NCBI GenBank assembly: GCA_014338405.1
Contig: JTDE01000919.1
Location: 138,087 to 202,086, forward strand
Origin: Paragonimus skrjabini miyazakii
Taxonomy: Eukaryota > Platyhelminthes > Trematoda > Plagiorchiida > Troglotrematidae
Reading direction: 5' to 3'
Length of the DNA stretch: 64,000 nt
The notes beneath the pieces were generated by a model. That model saw nothing but the letters and a program-made list of their open reading frames with translations. It was not told the origin of the DNA and searched no databases. Position numbers and translations under genes: made by a program. Below, one piece after another: positions 27,101 to 42,100 of this stretch. Positions within the stretch are counted from its first letter, which is position 1. Every line of letters begins with the position of its first letter.

Positions 27101-30100
27101 CCGGGTATGCCCAACATCGAACGATGTAGCGGAGTCTCTTCTAGGTGCGTTGTCGATAGTTGAACTCAAGCACAGACCTGGCGCACACATACACAGCACA
27201 CAATCTGCACACTTACACAACTTGCTCTTCAGAACCACCGGGAAAGAGTATAAATACTCAACCTCTTATTGCAGATGCTCGCTGGCTGTTGACTGCTGTA
27301 TACTGCAATGCGATTCTTGTGGTTGGAGATGTCATCTAACAAGAAAATATATAGATACTCATAAGCGCTTATGTGGCAAGAAAGATCTAATTATACTTCA
27401 ACAACGGATCTGGAGTAGCAGCAATGACACGTATACACTGCTTTGGTAGAATGGACTCATTCCTCAACTGTTGTCTACTGTTTGTGGTGAATGACTTAAA
27501 AAGTCGGGTTAGCAAACAATTACGATTGTTACTTGAGGGCTCAAAGACTTCAACCTGTATGAAAATCAAATTTCTCAAGTATGCAGGCTTTTCATATTTG
27601 GAACTCCTTTCAAACTACTACCGACCGTGTTCAGCTCTTCACAGTGTAAATTGATCAAATGGTTTGCAAAAATACTGGAAACGATACGAAAACTGTATCA
27701 CAAATTATTGCCTGAAAAGCAAGTTCCAGGGAGCCAAGCTGTTAGAAAGTCTGAATATATGATTTCACTGGACTTAAGGTCGGTATTCACAAGTTTGCCA
27801 TTGAAGTAAATCTCAAATTTTCCGCTGTCCTACGTTATTTCGAATCACATGATGATTACACTCTCAGAATGTAAACTAGAAGTCCTATGTTTACTATTCG
27901 CATCTAACGTGAGCTTTAATTTTTCGAACAAGACTAATCTTTAGAATGATTTTGACAGTATGGGCAGTCTAGTTGGTTCGGTCACAGCAAATGACCAAAA
28001 CATTGTACAGGTTGATCCTCTGTGGAAGATGTGATGATGATATGCTTTCAATTATGAAAGTTCAGATCCAGTAAACAGGTTTATTGGACCAACTGATTTG
28101 TTTATAATCAAACATTTGCCACACTTTACAATGTGAGATAAGTGGCCGACTGTCGTTGCTGGATATTAACTTGAATAAAAGAATGGATAAATCCGTTTGA
28201 TGTGTTACCTATCGAGCGAATATCTGAATAGATCACTACCTACACCGTGATAGCCTTGGTTCAGTAAATTGTAAAAAGGGATTGATATGCACATTGTTTG
28301 ACCTTACAGGACAGTTTTGCACTAATGATACCTTAGGTGATGGGCTATATCGATTACAGTTGATGTTACTAGGTAACAGTTATTGGAAATGATTAGTGAG
28401 AAAGTCTCACGTGAGTAATGTGCAAATTAGTTCTCAATCTACAGCTGAAAAAACAGTGGCTCTACAGTTGTCACGCAAGTGTGACAGCTTGTGCCGCTTA
28501 GTTGAACAGCACCTATGGCAAACTGACTTTCCTCAAGTTCTTTACCATAAAGCCAGTGGTCGTAGACGAAAATTTCCGAATCGGCAAGCAACTGACGTCC
28601 CATTTCAACAAAGCAAACGCATTCTATAAATACAACTATGGATGTAGAGCATTCTGTCTTAGCAGAACTGAGTTTCAGCTTGGAACCAGGTTTGCCGAAC
28701 ACTGACCACAACGGGATTAACAAACGGTCACGCAGTCATACAACTTCAAAGCAAATGACCTAAAAGAGTCGGCGTTCTCAATTGCTAAACATTACTAAAT
28801 AAATCAACATGTTATTGATTCATCTGTTACTTGTGGTTCCGTTTTTCACTTGAAATAAACGTTTGCTACGGCACACCAAATCCATTACAACCAAATAGCG
28901 CCACCCGATGTACGATGTTTGTGTGGCATTGGTAGCAAACAAACTGGTTTTTACTTTAACTATTCTCAATGGTTTCGTAATTCAAAATCTTTACATTTAA
29001 CTCACCTGCAGTAAACACTAGTATAAATGCAGAAAAAAACTGCTCGAGCGCAAATTTTGTAATCTTAGTCCTTTATCTGCCCTCATCGAGTTTTATATGT
29101 TTGATCAGCAGCAGGTTGATTTCTACTTCGCTGTCTGTTATTTCTCCAGTGTGAATTGTCTGAAAACGGAAGCAAACCACTTGTTTGTATCTTCATTCTG
29201 AACTGCCTAACAAATAAGCCCTCTCAACTTTCTCTCTAGTCTATAAACTTTCTGTGGATCATATTTCTATGAGTTTATTGAAAACGAATGTGAGTTAAAT
29301 GCCTAAACTAGATGTGAAATTTACAGACAAACTAGCAGCAGATTCAGGTGTTCATGCAATTGTCTTTAAGATGGATGGTTTACGATTTACTGTAATTCTG
29401 GCTAATTAGAAAATAAAAGAACAATTGCACGCTTAGGTGCGGATATGTAAGATATTATATGAGTATGGTGTTACAACATTGGAGTAAGCTTAGAAATAGT
29501 CTAGGAAGAGATTGTAACCTTCATTTTTTTGGTTTTGCTAGCGAACAAATTGTATGTTTACATCTGGAACTTGTCAAAATCGTTATCATAATAACTTAGT
29601 ATGATGTTAATCGAAGAGCACAAAAAGTTTACGGACACAATGATGACTTTAGATTCGTTTTATAAACGACTAGACAAAATTCTGTAATTTCCATGAAATA
29701 TTGTTGTGATATCCCATCCATTGCAATGAATAAGTAAATCCGTGGAAATGAAATTACATGAAATAATTTGGACAGCACTATCTTTAGCCACTTCGGTTGT
29801 GAAAAACCCGGTACTTGATGAGAACACATGTTTGAAAATGGCTTAAATTGAAACATGCTAGACGACCCTTGTATAACTTTAAGCTTTCTCTTAGTTGCTG
29901 AAATATAGACACGCCAATATAGCAGATGCGATAACGATAACGTTCGGTATTTAACCATATGAATTGAATATTATTGTGGCAGGCGGCCGAAATGTTGGAA
30001 CGGGGGTTGTAAGTTGTTTGTATTTCACTAGAAATTCGGAGGGAGGAAGTGAAGATCACTGGTGGTGGTGATTATCGACAGTGTTGTTCACTCGACTTTG

Positions 30101-33100
30101 GGATTAGGGAAGGCACAACGGTCTACAACAGAATGATGCCGCATCACACTAGTTTGCACTGTATTCGCATCTCTTGAGGTATAGTAGTAACACCTTACTA
30201 ATTTATAACGCAATATTTATAAAATTACACTTCTATTATCAAGATTACGCTACGTAGAAATGTTTGGGCTGAAAATGGTATGTTTTAGTTGAAAAGTCAG
30301 TCATGAAGCAAACGAAGAGAAAGTTGTAAACTATGCATCATCAGTACATGTACTGGATCACCTAGGCCAACATAACCGATATATGTGACACTTTTACTGT
30401 GCGTTAACTTTCTCTCTTTCTCGATGATTCTGAATGAGTTTTTTGTTTGAATACTAGCAGATACTACTTCCAGTTTGTTGATTATAGTAAAATGAGAGAT
30501 CACTGAAATAGAAAAAAATGAAAAACAGTTTTTTTAGGGGCTCACTAAATTTACCATCACCGATATCCAGAAATAGTTATTTAGGGAAAAAATGAAAATC
30601 TCCATTAGTATATAATTTACCATTTCAAGTGATGTTGCTAACTGTGTTCGGAATAACAAAAAAAGATCCTATTTGGTTGTTTTATCAAACATAGTCATTT
30701 ACTTAGATAACTTTTCAGTTAAGCTTTTAAACACTGCATATAAATAAACTTAATTTTAGTCACTTATTATACATTATGAACTCTATTCCATTGTGATTCT
30801 AATGTGTGACTGCTTGTTAAATCACCGTATCTCACGCTGTAAATGACAACCTACTACATTTGACAGTCATAGTAGAACGTAGAATGATTCTGGAAACTCG
30901 GCTTGTCATTCTAAAAATATGTGCACGGAAAGCTTTTTCTCGAAATTAGCAACCAACGGAACTGTCACGATCTATTTTGGTAGAGTATCTTATAATGATC
31001 ACATCTTAACGCAGGTGACTGATGGCTTTAGGTTAAGCAGATTGTCTACTAACAGATTATCTGTGTCACTCCATGTCTGAGCAGTCAGATTACCTGAAAA
31101 CAAATTTTGGATCTGGAAATGCGACAGATTGACGATGCAATAATTTTTTTGCGTAACTGAAATGATTTTACTGTTTAACTTCAGTATCCATCTTTCGATT
31201 TTTGTTATAAGTTACATAAAAAGATGGGTCCAATTCTCGTCAAACAACTTGAGAAATATTGATTTATAAACTGCGAAACTGATGAACTCACATTATCAAA
31301 ACCTCTCTCAGAATATCAATTCGTGTTTCATTGAAGGTCACATGAAGACTAGTATGTTTATCTGATAAATCTGAAAACAATACAACGATTATTTAGATCG
31401 CACTTGGAGCCAGTCAAACATTTTGCTTTACGATAGTTTTACATGTTGGAGCATTTTAAAGACGATATTAAAAACTTGATCGCACCAATTAGAAACAAAG
31501 TGCGATACGCAGTCCTCGAATTGCTCAAAAACACTTTATAATAAGCGTCAATGTGACCTTTAGAATAGTTCATTTGCTCACTGTCACTCTGTCGGTCATT
31601 GTTTATCCAGAGATTTGTCAACTGAAACTCACTGCATATCTATAGTTTCAGCTTCTATTAGTATAAAAGCGTCGTACGAATCATATGTCAACCTATGTCT
31701 TATTAACCAAGCATTCACACTGCGATAAACTGTTTCTTCTGCCGACGTTTTGTTTCTATGGCCAGTTGTTCTTAGGTATAAACCGAGTTACTATTCTGTG
31801 AAGACAGTTTTAAACGTATGATTCTCACTTTTTCGACATGACCTTTGCTTGTAGCATATTTTCACTATATTTCTAAGCTGTATTGCCAACTTTTGAATGA
31901 TGTTACCCGTTCAGTAAGCTCACATGTAACGAGAGTAATAACCTACTAAACTAGTCCCCAGTCACGGGCTGATTCAGAGAATGTGCTTACTAAGCACAAA
32001 CATTTTAGTTTGTTCGTTAATAAACTTGGTATTGATAACAATGTGTTTCGGCGCTGGATCATTTGTCTAGCCTGTCTCGTACACTAATTGCAAAACTGAC
32101 CGAACTCTGGAGCAGTTTGAACAGTCAGGTTTTCAGCATTAAATTGGGAGCCGTACTCATCGTTTTCCGGGGAATCCTCTCGTGTTGAGTGAATACTAAT
32201 TATGACTGACAAGAAAAATTTACAAGTAGTAAACGGTAGCCAAAAGGTCGTGTACGTCGTGAAACTGATGGCTCCAGGCTGGACACTACCGGTGAAGTTC
32301 GTGGTATAAAATGTGTGGTTCACTGATTAAGTTATCGCTAAGTAGAATTTGAGGAAGATTATCACTCGTACTTGGATCTCGCGTTGTCCGAATGCAGTAT
32401 CCGTTACATTCGAAATTTTCTGAAGAGAGCACATACCAAGTATAGTTCTCGCAGGGGCCATTGGCGAGTGAAATGATGGCAGTCGTTGCTCCCCTCAGTC
32501 TTTCTGTCATGACGCTGAAACGATATCGTCCGACCGTCGCTGAAGATTGTGCAGCGCCTACGTGCAACATATTTTGCTCAGCAGTTTAAACGCGTGACGT
32601 GTGACCCAAGAAAGTATAAGCAGACTCGCTGCGATTTATCGTCACCGTTTTATCTGTGTCAATCGGGCTGATTGCAAGTTCAATCTACTAGCTCGTTAGT
32701 GCGTTTCTTAAAAACTCAGGGATTACGGTCACCCAGGCAGATACTTGATTTTTAAACCACGTAGTTCGAACACCAATAAACTGTTGACTGTATCCGTCAC
32801 CGGTTGTCTGAACGTCAAAAAGCCAAGTAACATTACGAGGTATTTATGATTACGAACTGATTGAACCCTGGCAGTTACGTCATATAAACTTGGTGAGTTT
32901 CTGCTGCCGGATCTGGGACATCCGGATTACCCAATTTGTTGATAGGAAAGTTGTGCGGTAGAGAAGCTTGGAGCGATTAATGAATTGCTTCCGTCCAAAC
33001 AGGTTTTAACACTTCTGATCTGCAATTCTTATCATTTCCAAACTCCCAACAAGGTTGTATACTCATCCAGATGTCACCTAAAAAAACTCCGACAATTTTT

Positions 33101-36100
33101 TTGATCCGTTAAACTGGATTGTTGAACAGCATTTAAAAACTACACTTACCAAGATATGTATATGTTGCCTAGTGTTCCACGACTAATCCTAGCCATATCA
33201 GTTGGCTTTCCTGTGGTCATCACATTCTATATGACAGTTTCTATGTTATTTGAACTTTGAGTGATTGAAAATCCACATCATCTGATTTATATCGCAAGCA
33301 AGTTCCATCCTACAAAAAGCGCAAAGTACTCCGATCATTTNNNNNNNNNNNNNNNNNNNNNNNNNNNNNNNNNNNNNNNNNNNNNNNNNNNNNNNNNNNN
33401 NNNNNNNNNNNNNNNNNNNNNNNNNNNNNNNNNNNNNNNNCACAGATGTGGTATTCGCAAACATACGCACCTACCAACAAGCTTAGCATTGTGCACATCA
33501 TCACCTTCAGTCCTAACGAGATCCACGAAACCGTGTAAAGTCTAAAATATGGAGGAGGAGGAGCAGAGAAAAAACGGATAACATTTCTGGATTTCTGACA
33601 CCCATATAGGTTATGGTATATAGACGATTCCTAGTGTTGCTGCAGACTCAGAAGCCGGTAGATGCGCATACTTGCGGCGTACGTGCGTGTTTTCCTGACA
33701 AACACACGTTCATCTTACAGCCGGAATTTCCTTATTCGTGTTCCTCTTCTCTAGTCCATCCGTGTAGTTCGTCTATGACTAAAGTGGGAGGGTTTTGTTA
33801 CTGTAGATTTTGTTGTTGTTACAGGGTTTGTTGGACTCCGAACACCTGCAAGTCCACCAGCGCTCGTGCGTCTCTCCCATCTGAGTCAGCGTGACCCACA
33901 TGAACGCTGCACATGCGCATGCACACACAGGCAAACACTTTGAATGCGCATGACAGGTGCTTCGAAAACAGAATGCGGCACATTTATCAACTGTGCTAAA
34001 ACTAGTTGGATCATTACTGGTATCCGCGTCTACATGCTTGTGCATGGGTGTACTTAGAAGAGCACATTTCGTGAATACACAAACCGGGATCCACAAATAC
34101 ACACACTGAAAATGTTGCACCACACGCAATCAGTGTATACAAATTGCGACGGGTATTCACGGAATTTAAACAGGACAGAAAAACAAAAACTGTATACCCG
34201 GAGGTCTTCGATAAAGTCAACAGAGATTTCTGAGATTCAACGTAAATATAAATTTGCTTTAGCAGACGACTTGCTCATTAGTGTAAAATTCTTTTTACAC
34301 TGTTTACAAATTTACTTCAAACTGACTATGTGTGAAGTGATTTGAACACAGCGTTTGAATACTTGTTCACATTCTTGACCTTTGGTCACATAGTGCGGAC
34401 GTAATCGTCTGTATGTTGATTAGTTTATCAACAAAGTTGCATATGCAAACCTACACCGTCCACTGTTTCGTAAAGCACGTCTGCGCCTCTACCGGACATT
34501 CCAATGTACAGTTGAGACGCTATCAGTCAGGTGTGACCTGTATCGTTTACAAGATTAGTCACGTGCAATCATCTCCGATCACCAAGTTGAATCGGTTCTA
34601 TTGTCCAGTAGAAAATAGACACGGCAACTTATGTTTGAGCATCGAGCAGACATGAACACAATAGGTTGTTGAAGTGTTGATGTAGTGAAGATCCACATTA
34701 TGGCTTGGGCTAATAATCCAATGACCGAGGAGATATTAAAAGTAAGATAAAAACGTTCTTAAGTAATGATGTATAATCGTAACTTGCCCCCTGAATGTCG
34801 ATGGTAGATTTCAATGGTACCAATTGTCACGTTTTCACTTTAATACACTCATTTCTTTTTATCCGTTCAGTGTAAACATGGAGAGAGCAAATTATTCGCG
34901 AAATGTTAGTATTTCGATTTAGTCGCACTAGTTACTGATCAAAATCAACAAAAATTGTGTAAACTGTACTATGCAAAATCAGTGGAACTGACTACTAACA
35001 TAGATGCAATCGTTCGCACAGTAATGATGCAGCCAGCTCAATTACAAATAAATTGATTATGTCAATGCTGTCAACGCACACAAAACTAACCGTTGTTGCG
35101 TGGTTAGCATTCCTTCACTAATTACAAGCAGTTTTTGTTTACTAGTACGCGACAGTATCTCGAACAATTTGAATGAACCAACTAGCTGACCGGTGGCCAG
35201 GTTGTGTGTTTCGATCGATGAAGCCGGCTTCTTCAAGTACACCACAGATAACACCTATTCAGCCATTCAATTGTGCATTCAGTGAAGCACTAGAAGACTA
35301 GTTCTACACAACGGTGTTACACACATACCGGTGCCTGCTTGTGTCAACTGCAATATGAAACCGGCGGCCCGTTGACTGTAGCAAGCTTGAAGAAATCAGT
35401 TTAACTGACGTGTAGCACATCATGGCGATCTGTCACCTAGTTGACCCAACCAAATCCTTCAAGCTATTGTTACATAATAGAAATCCAAAATTGCTAGCTA
35501 GTGTTGAAGCCATATTAATCGAGCCACAAAGACCAGTTCTGTGGGCACACATTACTTTGAAGCAACTAATCACTAACTTGCAAGAACTAGAAACTATCTG
35601 ATCGGCCTGTTCGAACGTTGTTGCTGTATGCGGTTTGTATTGTTTTTTGGTTTTCATAGTAGTGACCGATGACAGCAAATCACAGTGTCAACAGTTCGCG
35701 ATTAATTTCTTCTCTTTCTCTCATGAGTTTTACTTTATAATTCATAATGTCTGGCTTCTCAATGTGATTCATGTATGTATCCGCAATTTATCAACTCAAA
35801 TTTCAACCAGCTCAGCCTAGATGGTTAGTTTCTTGCTACAGTTTTTCCTCAGTATAGCCGTTGCATAGCCGATTCAGTTCGCTAATCGGGGCTAAGGTGG
35901 CGAATGACTGACCTGTAACATCAAACGAACACCTTGTAACGGCAGGCAACTCAATTCGTGGTAGAAATAACGAACTCAACCTCTGATGGACCTTAACCAA
36001 GCTTGAACGCTTCATTTTGGGTAGCAGGAACTAATCCGTGCCGATAAAAATGGCTATTTACGATGAAGGGTCCTAGCAACGTCGGATATAATTGTCAGAC

Positions 36101-39100
36101 GTGTGAACACATGTAAAGTCATGTATGTCTGCTATCGAAACTGTACTGAAAACTACCTTGGAGATACAAGTCTCATCGTGCCAGCATGCCAAAGAGACCC
36201 AGAGGTGATAGTAGCAGGGAGTTTGAGTGTCTACGAACTGTGCAGCCACAGCAAAATAACACAAACAACCCCGGCTCTTTTAGGAAGAGTTTGTGAAATC
36301 TCTCACCCCGAAGTGTTTCCCACTATGTCTGTCATTATAGTCCGTCTACACCTGGAAACTAACAAACAGGTCTACCATCTTTGTCTTAAGAAAGAGTGGG
36401 GCCACCAGATGATTAAGATGACCCGAGAAAACCACCTACTCGGAAAGAGTGACGGAATTAGGTCAGTTCTCAGTGAAGAAGATCAAGTTCATCTTCATCA
36501 TCATATACAGCAATACATCAAATTCTTACCTTCAAAATACCTCACACCCCGCGTTATCCACTGGCAAGTCTCTTTCCAATAAATGAGGATGAACGTTTAT
36601 GGGCCACTCGCTGAGCCTCAGCGATGAAACAGGCAGGCTAGTTTGCAGGCAGAGCTGCTTCACAGTTAGGATACGTTCATACTGGAAAGCATTGCTCAAC
36701 TCTGTGGTCACAGTTAAATTGGTTGAACGTTTTGAAATATTGTTTGATTGGAACACCGGTAAGTAAGTACCGGTATTACAAGTTTCCAAACCGTTATTCT
36801 AGCCTAGTCTCACTACATATGTCTGACTGAATGTTGTTCCACTATGTTTCAGTTCTCGTTGTAGAAACGATCGCAGCCAGCAACGTAGTTGAGGTTTCCT
36901 TCTGTTCACTCCTATGCATTTTCTTTCTCTACGTTGATAAGCCGTACATCTTATTTTTTCTGTGACCAGTACCGAGAAGGTAACGCACAAGCAAAGATCT
37001 TTCTCCCCACTGCAACGACCTATGAACCTATAAAACTATGCAATTCCGAACCACTTATTTATATATGAATTTAGAAGGAGAAGAAGAAAAAGAAAAGGAA
37101 GAAGACGCTTCCTCCGCAAAATAGCGGGAATTAGTGAGCAATAATTATGGTTAATACGCTTAAAAAACCCTGTCACTGACTCAGAAACCTGGTTCACAAA
37201 TCTTTGAAAGAAAGAGCCTATTGGAGGTCCATGTCTATTAGATCGCTTCGTGTAACAATGTCTGGTGTCTGACCATTCGAACCATTTGCTACGCCCAAAT
37301 TCGAATTAGAGATTGTGACAATCACCGTTCTGGAAAGGACCTTGGGATGAAAGCAAATGAAACTCTGCAGATGTTACCTTGAGGAATATAGAGTTAACAT
37401 GTCACAGTCCGAGTCTGTTGAAATCAAGAACAGAGAACTTTTGCAGTGTTTGATCTTCTTAAATATCGTTGTATCTCTCACAATGGACGTAGACCAGGCT
37501 TACCAAAACGATTTTCACACCGTTTTCATGGAGGTTCATAATTAGAATCCCACCTCTTCTCCTAACGAACAACTAACCAGTGATCATCCTGGATGTTTCA
37601 TCTTGAAGTGTCGGCAAGCAGGAAGTAAAAATATTCACCTGCGTCGTAAGGAAGCAACAGAGTAAACACATCCATTTTTTCATTTTTAGTCCTCAGACTA
37701 GTTACAATTCTATATTCAAGGTGAATATCACTCAAATTTGTCCGTGGATTTCGCATTTGGATAGATTTTTCGGTCGATTTTCTTCAAAATGACACAAAAT
37801 GCTCGAGTTCTTTCTTGTCAGGGATTGTCATACATGCAGGTTATTGTTTAAACCTGGAATTGGACGCAACTCATGCTTCTATGGGGTAACCCCGTTGAAT
37901 ATAATTGCAATGACTACTTTAGATGTGGTCTGATGGTCACCTGTGAGCGATGTCACTTTCACCTGTAATTAGTGCTCAGGTTATCCCCTTGCTTTGAGAA
38001 TGGATAAAATTGCAGTGTTAACTTCTACAAGAACTGGCTGCAACAGTGAGATAACCAGATAACTGATGTGAAGGAGATGATGGTGTTACATAACACGAAA
38101 GTTAAAACCTCAAATAACTAGCCACAGTTATGTAAAGCGGACAGCGAGTGAGTTGGCTGCAAAATGGATGGATGAAAACGTGCGTAATTAGTGTGGTTAT
38201 GCTAGTTTCGACACGGATAACAAGGAACGGATGGTTATGCCCAGAAACAAGGAGAGTGCAACCAAAGTTTCGTGGTGCCAACGATCACTAAGATGTGACT
38301 GTTGACTTTCTCCAAAGAACTCAAATAGTTAATCGAACGAATTAACCCAGAATTGTTGACATTTTGGTCTGTTTCGGAGTCACGCAGGAAGGATATTTAC
38401 GAACGTCGTTTCGAACATCGATCTATTGTATGACCCGTGTAGCTTGTTTCGCATAACGAATTAGAGTTTATAATAAGAAGCAGCATCTATATGAAATTTA
38501 TGCCAGACTTCCCAGTCTGGCGAGAAAATTCAGTATTGGGTGCATTTGTGTAGCAAAACGTGTATCAAAAACGATATTGCTGAGTTTCTATTTATTACTA
38601 CAGCTTTCAAATTGTATAGAAAGCCAGAAACCATTTTATTTGTGGTGTAGGTTTCAACTCCCGTCATATCAATTGTCATACTTTAGCCAAATAGTCCATT
38701 TCAACAAACACATGCCGCGAAAACACACTTCATGTTCAGACGTACCTCGGAAACAGATCTTTATGGCGGTATGTGGTAGTCAGCAAATAAGACTTCTTCC
38801 AGTGATACCATACTACCACAGTGTGTACATTGTCCATTCCAATTTCAGCGAACTATCCAGACGGCTTGACAGTCGGAATTCTGTAAAGGCCATAACTTCC
38901 TGCTAATAGGTTTTAACAATGAACCTGTACATATTATAGCTTGTGCTTTGCTATGTTAGTAATTCTTTGGTAGTTTTCTCTTATCTGCGACATACATGAT
39001 AACAGTGATCTACATTATCTGACGGAATATGACGAGTAAAAATGCTCAACCGTTGCTGTCTAAATCTCAGTTTCAAAGGGACAAACTATTACTCTTCTCA

Positions 39101-42100
39101 TTGTCCCACCCAGTTCTCGATGAATATTTCCATCAAAAAGTAACCATAAATGCACTGAAAAATTAGCAGCCTCATTTCATGCTCTAATTGTAAACCAGTG
39201 CCACTTTCAGTTATATTAGTAACCATGCAAGAATCTTAGTTTCTATTTCAGTCGAATACCACCAAAAATATATGAAGTCGGGAGGAAACATCTGCCTGTT
39301 TTTCACTTTAAGCCAGTTCATTGCACCCGTAAATTCGAATACGTTTGACCAAACTGCACGTAGGTAACTGTCTTCAAATCCGTTCCAACGATTAGCTTAG
39401 TCGTGTTGTCATGGTATGTCACGTTAAACATTCCATATGCAAAATAACTGACAGCAGTATACCGTCCGTAAGTAATTTACATGGCTATCAGCTAATGAGG
39501 CATATGGGATTAATTCTTCCAGATCGTGCCCCACTAACCACCTATTTTTTGCTCATATTTCTTAGCAGCATGGGAAAGTGTTTTTTCTTCAATCATGGCC
39601 GATTTATCTTTTCCAGCGTCGCTTCTTACAAGTTAACATGTTTCAGCAAAGCAAGCGTCCTATACAAACCCTCTACACTATTGACAGTTTCAGTATTCAA
39701 AAACTTGTTTCATCTTGATACAGTGTTATTGTGTTTATTCTTTACTATATCATGCTTTGCAATGTGCTCGCCTGGCAGTTATCATTTAGTTTCTATCTCT
39801 CCTGAATCAGATAGTCCTAACTTGACTGCATGAAAGTCAAATTTTGTTTTTCAGTGTTACGTTCTGAAGTTGCCAATGGATAAGTCAATTGGCCACAAGG
39901 GTTTTTAGATCGCATCTCATAATCCAATTGTAATCTGCTACTTTCAGGAGCACAACTTTGATTTTTTTTGACAATACTTCATGAATTGTTCCATCCGATT
40001 CTAGTCAAGAAAGTTTGTACGTTAACAGTTGTGGATCATTAACGATTCCGGCTCTTGATGTGACTGGGTTGGTTTCATTAGTGTTTTATTGCAAACCGTT
40101 GAACATGCAGTTCAAACCCTTCCAAATTGTCATCTGGTAGTATGGCTATGACCTGTGTAACAATGTTTTGAGTTCATCGGGTTTGTCATAGACATGTGAT
40201 GCCAACCTGAGTAGACCTATTCTACCCACCCCCATTGCGTAGCCCCTCGTGTACGCATTGTGGTACTCAATCTTTTCAAATTTGATCTAAAATTAAGTAA
40301 CTCTTATTCTGAACTCTACGTTCTGATGTTCGTTCCCAATGTTAGGTCTCTTTGTCATCAGGAAATCTTGATCGATGGAATAACTAGTGAATCCGGAGTC
40401 AATTGGACAGTCGTCTGTTTAAGGACAGCCACGTTATTTATCATATACTACATTATATTATATCGATAGCATCTGGAATCTAGTGTTAAACTGATCGAAA
40501 TCCATGTAGGTATGCCCATGAGATAAATAAAATTCAAACACTATACTTCCGGTTAATATTTTGTCCCGACTTAGCTAATCCGACTTTAGACATCGTTGCC
40601 CTATGATTACAAATGTTGCACTGGAAAAAGCGTTTCCGTCAGTATCGAGTATGAGAGGAAGAACTGACTGTTAGTCTCTGTCACTCACCATAATTCACTG
40701 GTTACATAATTCCTCTGTTCTACTGTAAATGAACTTGTCGTTTTTTGCGCTCGAGATAGGAGTGTTTTGATCAGTGAATCAGTGGACTGACACTTAGTTC
40801 AAACTAGTCACAACTATATGTTGAGCTTGATTAACGCAAACACAAGACTGAAACTGCACGATTTATACCCGCATAATTCTTGTGATATACTTGCTGGTAT
40901 TTGCTGTAGACGAGTTCAAAACGCACGATTTCAAACGATAAGACAAATACAAAATGGTGAAGGTTTAGAACGTTTCCACTAAGTAAATTAGCGCCTGAAA
41001 TGTAGCATGTGACTGACCTAAAATTGATACTTTATGTTCTGTTGTCAATTCGAAACAAACGTTTTCTGCAGTATCTGTGGAACTGTTTCCATGTCACTGT
41101 TGCTTTGACAGCAACCATGTAACTGGTTTAGATGAAGTCATCGGATTAGTCTGCTGAGGAACGTTTTTCATTAGAGGTACTAGGCATGCCAACTTTATTC
41201 AGACCAGTTAAACATCTTTGTCATCTGATATCGACATTCAATTCCATAGAATATGGTTTAGCATCTCTGATTCTATCGGTAGCCGTGACAGCAGGAATAT
41301 CTCAGACATCAACCTAGCTTTCATGGACAACAACAAATATGTCATTGATTAAGTTTGTTGTTGAACCACCGTGAAATCTTGAGGAGAACAGAAAGATCTT
41401 TAGTTTATAAATTAAATCATCTAACATTTAACTGCACACTTTTCGAACAACTGGTGCAAAGGTAAAAGATATTAAGATTACATCCGCGAGACGACTTACT
41501 TTCAGGGCACTGTCCTCAGCCATGTTATTGTCAATGGTTTACGTACAATCAATCCAATAGTTGTGACATTACAAGCGAACCTGTCTTCAAGGTTTTCTAC
41601 CCAGTAGCCAGGTAGATCGAGATATATCATCCGAGGGATAAGCATTACCTTCACTTCCAAACTCATTGACACCTGTCTTCATTTCTGTTTATCAACTATC
41701 TTATCAAGCTCTCCTCAACATAATTGAAAGGTGCGTAAATAGTTGGCTGTAGTTTATGGGGTGTCACTCCTAATCGCTCGCCAATCACTGCACATCACCT
41801 ACGATTAAATTCGTCCAGATCGATGACTGGTCTCTGGTATACAAACCTGAGGGATAAGTCTGTTAATCATTTTACAACTAAGCTTAGATGATGCTAAGTC
41901 CGATCATTACATCCGATCTTGGTTTGAACACTATTCAGAATGCAACATTTTTCATCCTAGAGCATACCGTCAAAGCTGATTAATGGAAACGTTTATACCG
42001 AAAGAAAATATGTTATCCAATATTTTGATAATTTAAAAATTATAACAATTCTAACGTTCCTTTTAAAAACATGGTGAAATATGTTGACTATCACGTTTAG

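Noticed and set aside
33246..33545. Open frames running through the N gap
   Set aside because: The N run lacks stops by construction.
35170..35225. tRNA-like sequence with GTTTCGATCG
   Set aside because: Box A is poor and the intervening length is too short for a tRNA fold.
37074..37108. Purine-rich GAAGAA tract
   Set aside because: Simple low-complexity sequence; no exon or regulatory role can be supported.
39411..39833. 140-codon plus-strand frame with hydrophobic stretches
   Set aside because: AT-rich composition explains the hydrophobic residues; no motif or usable phase-1 splice sites recognised.
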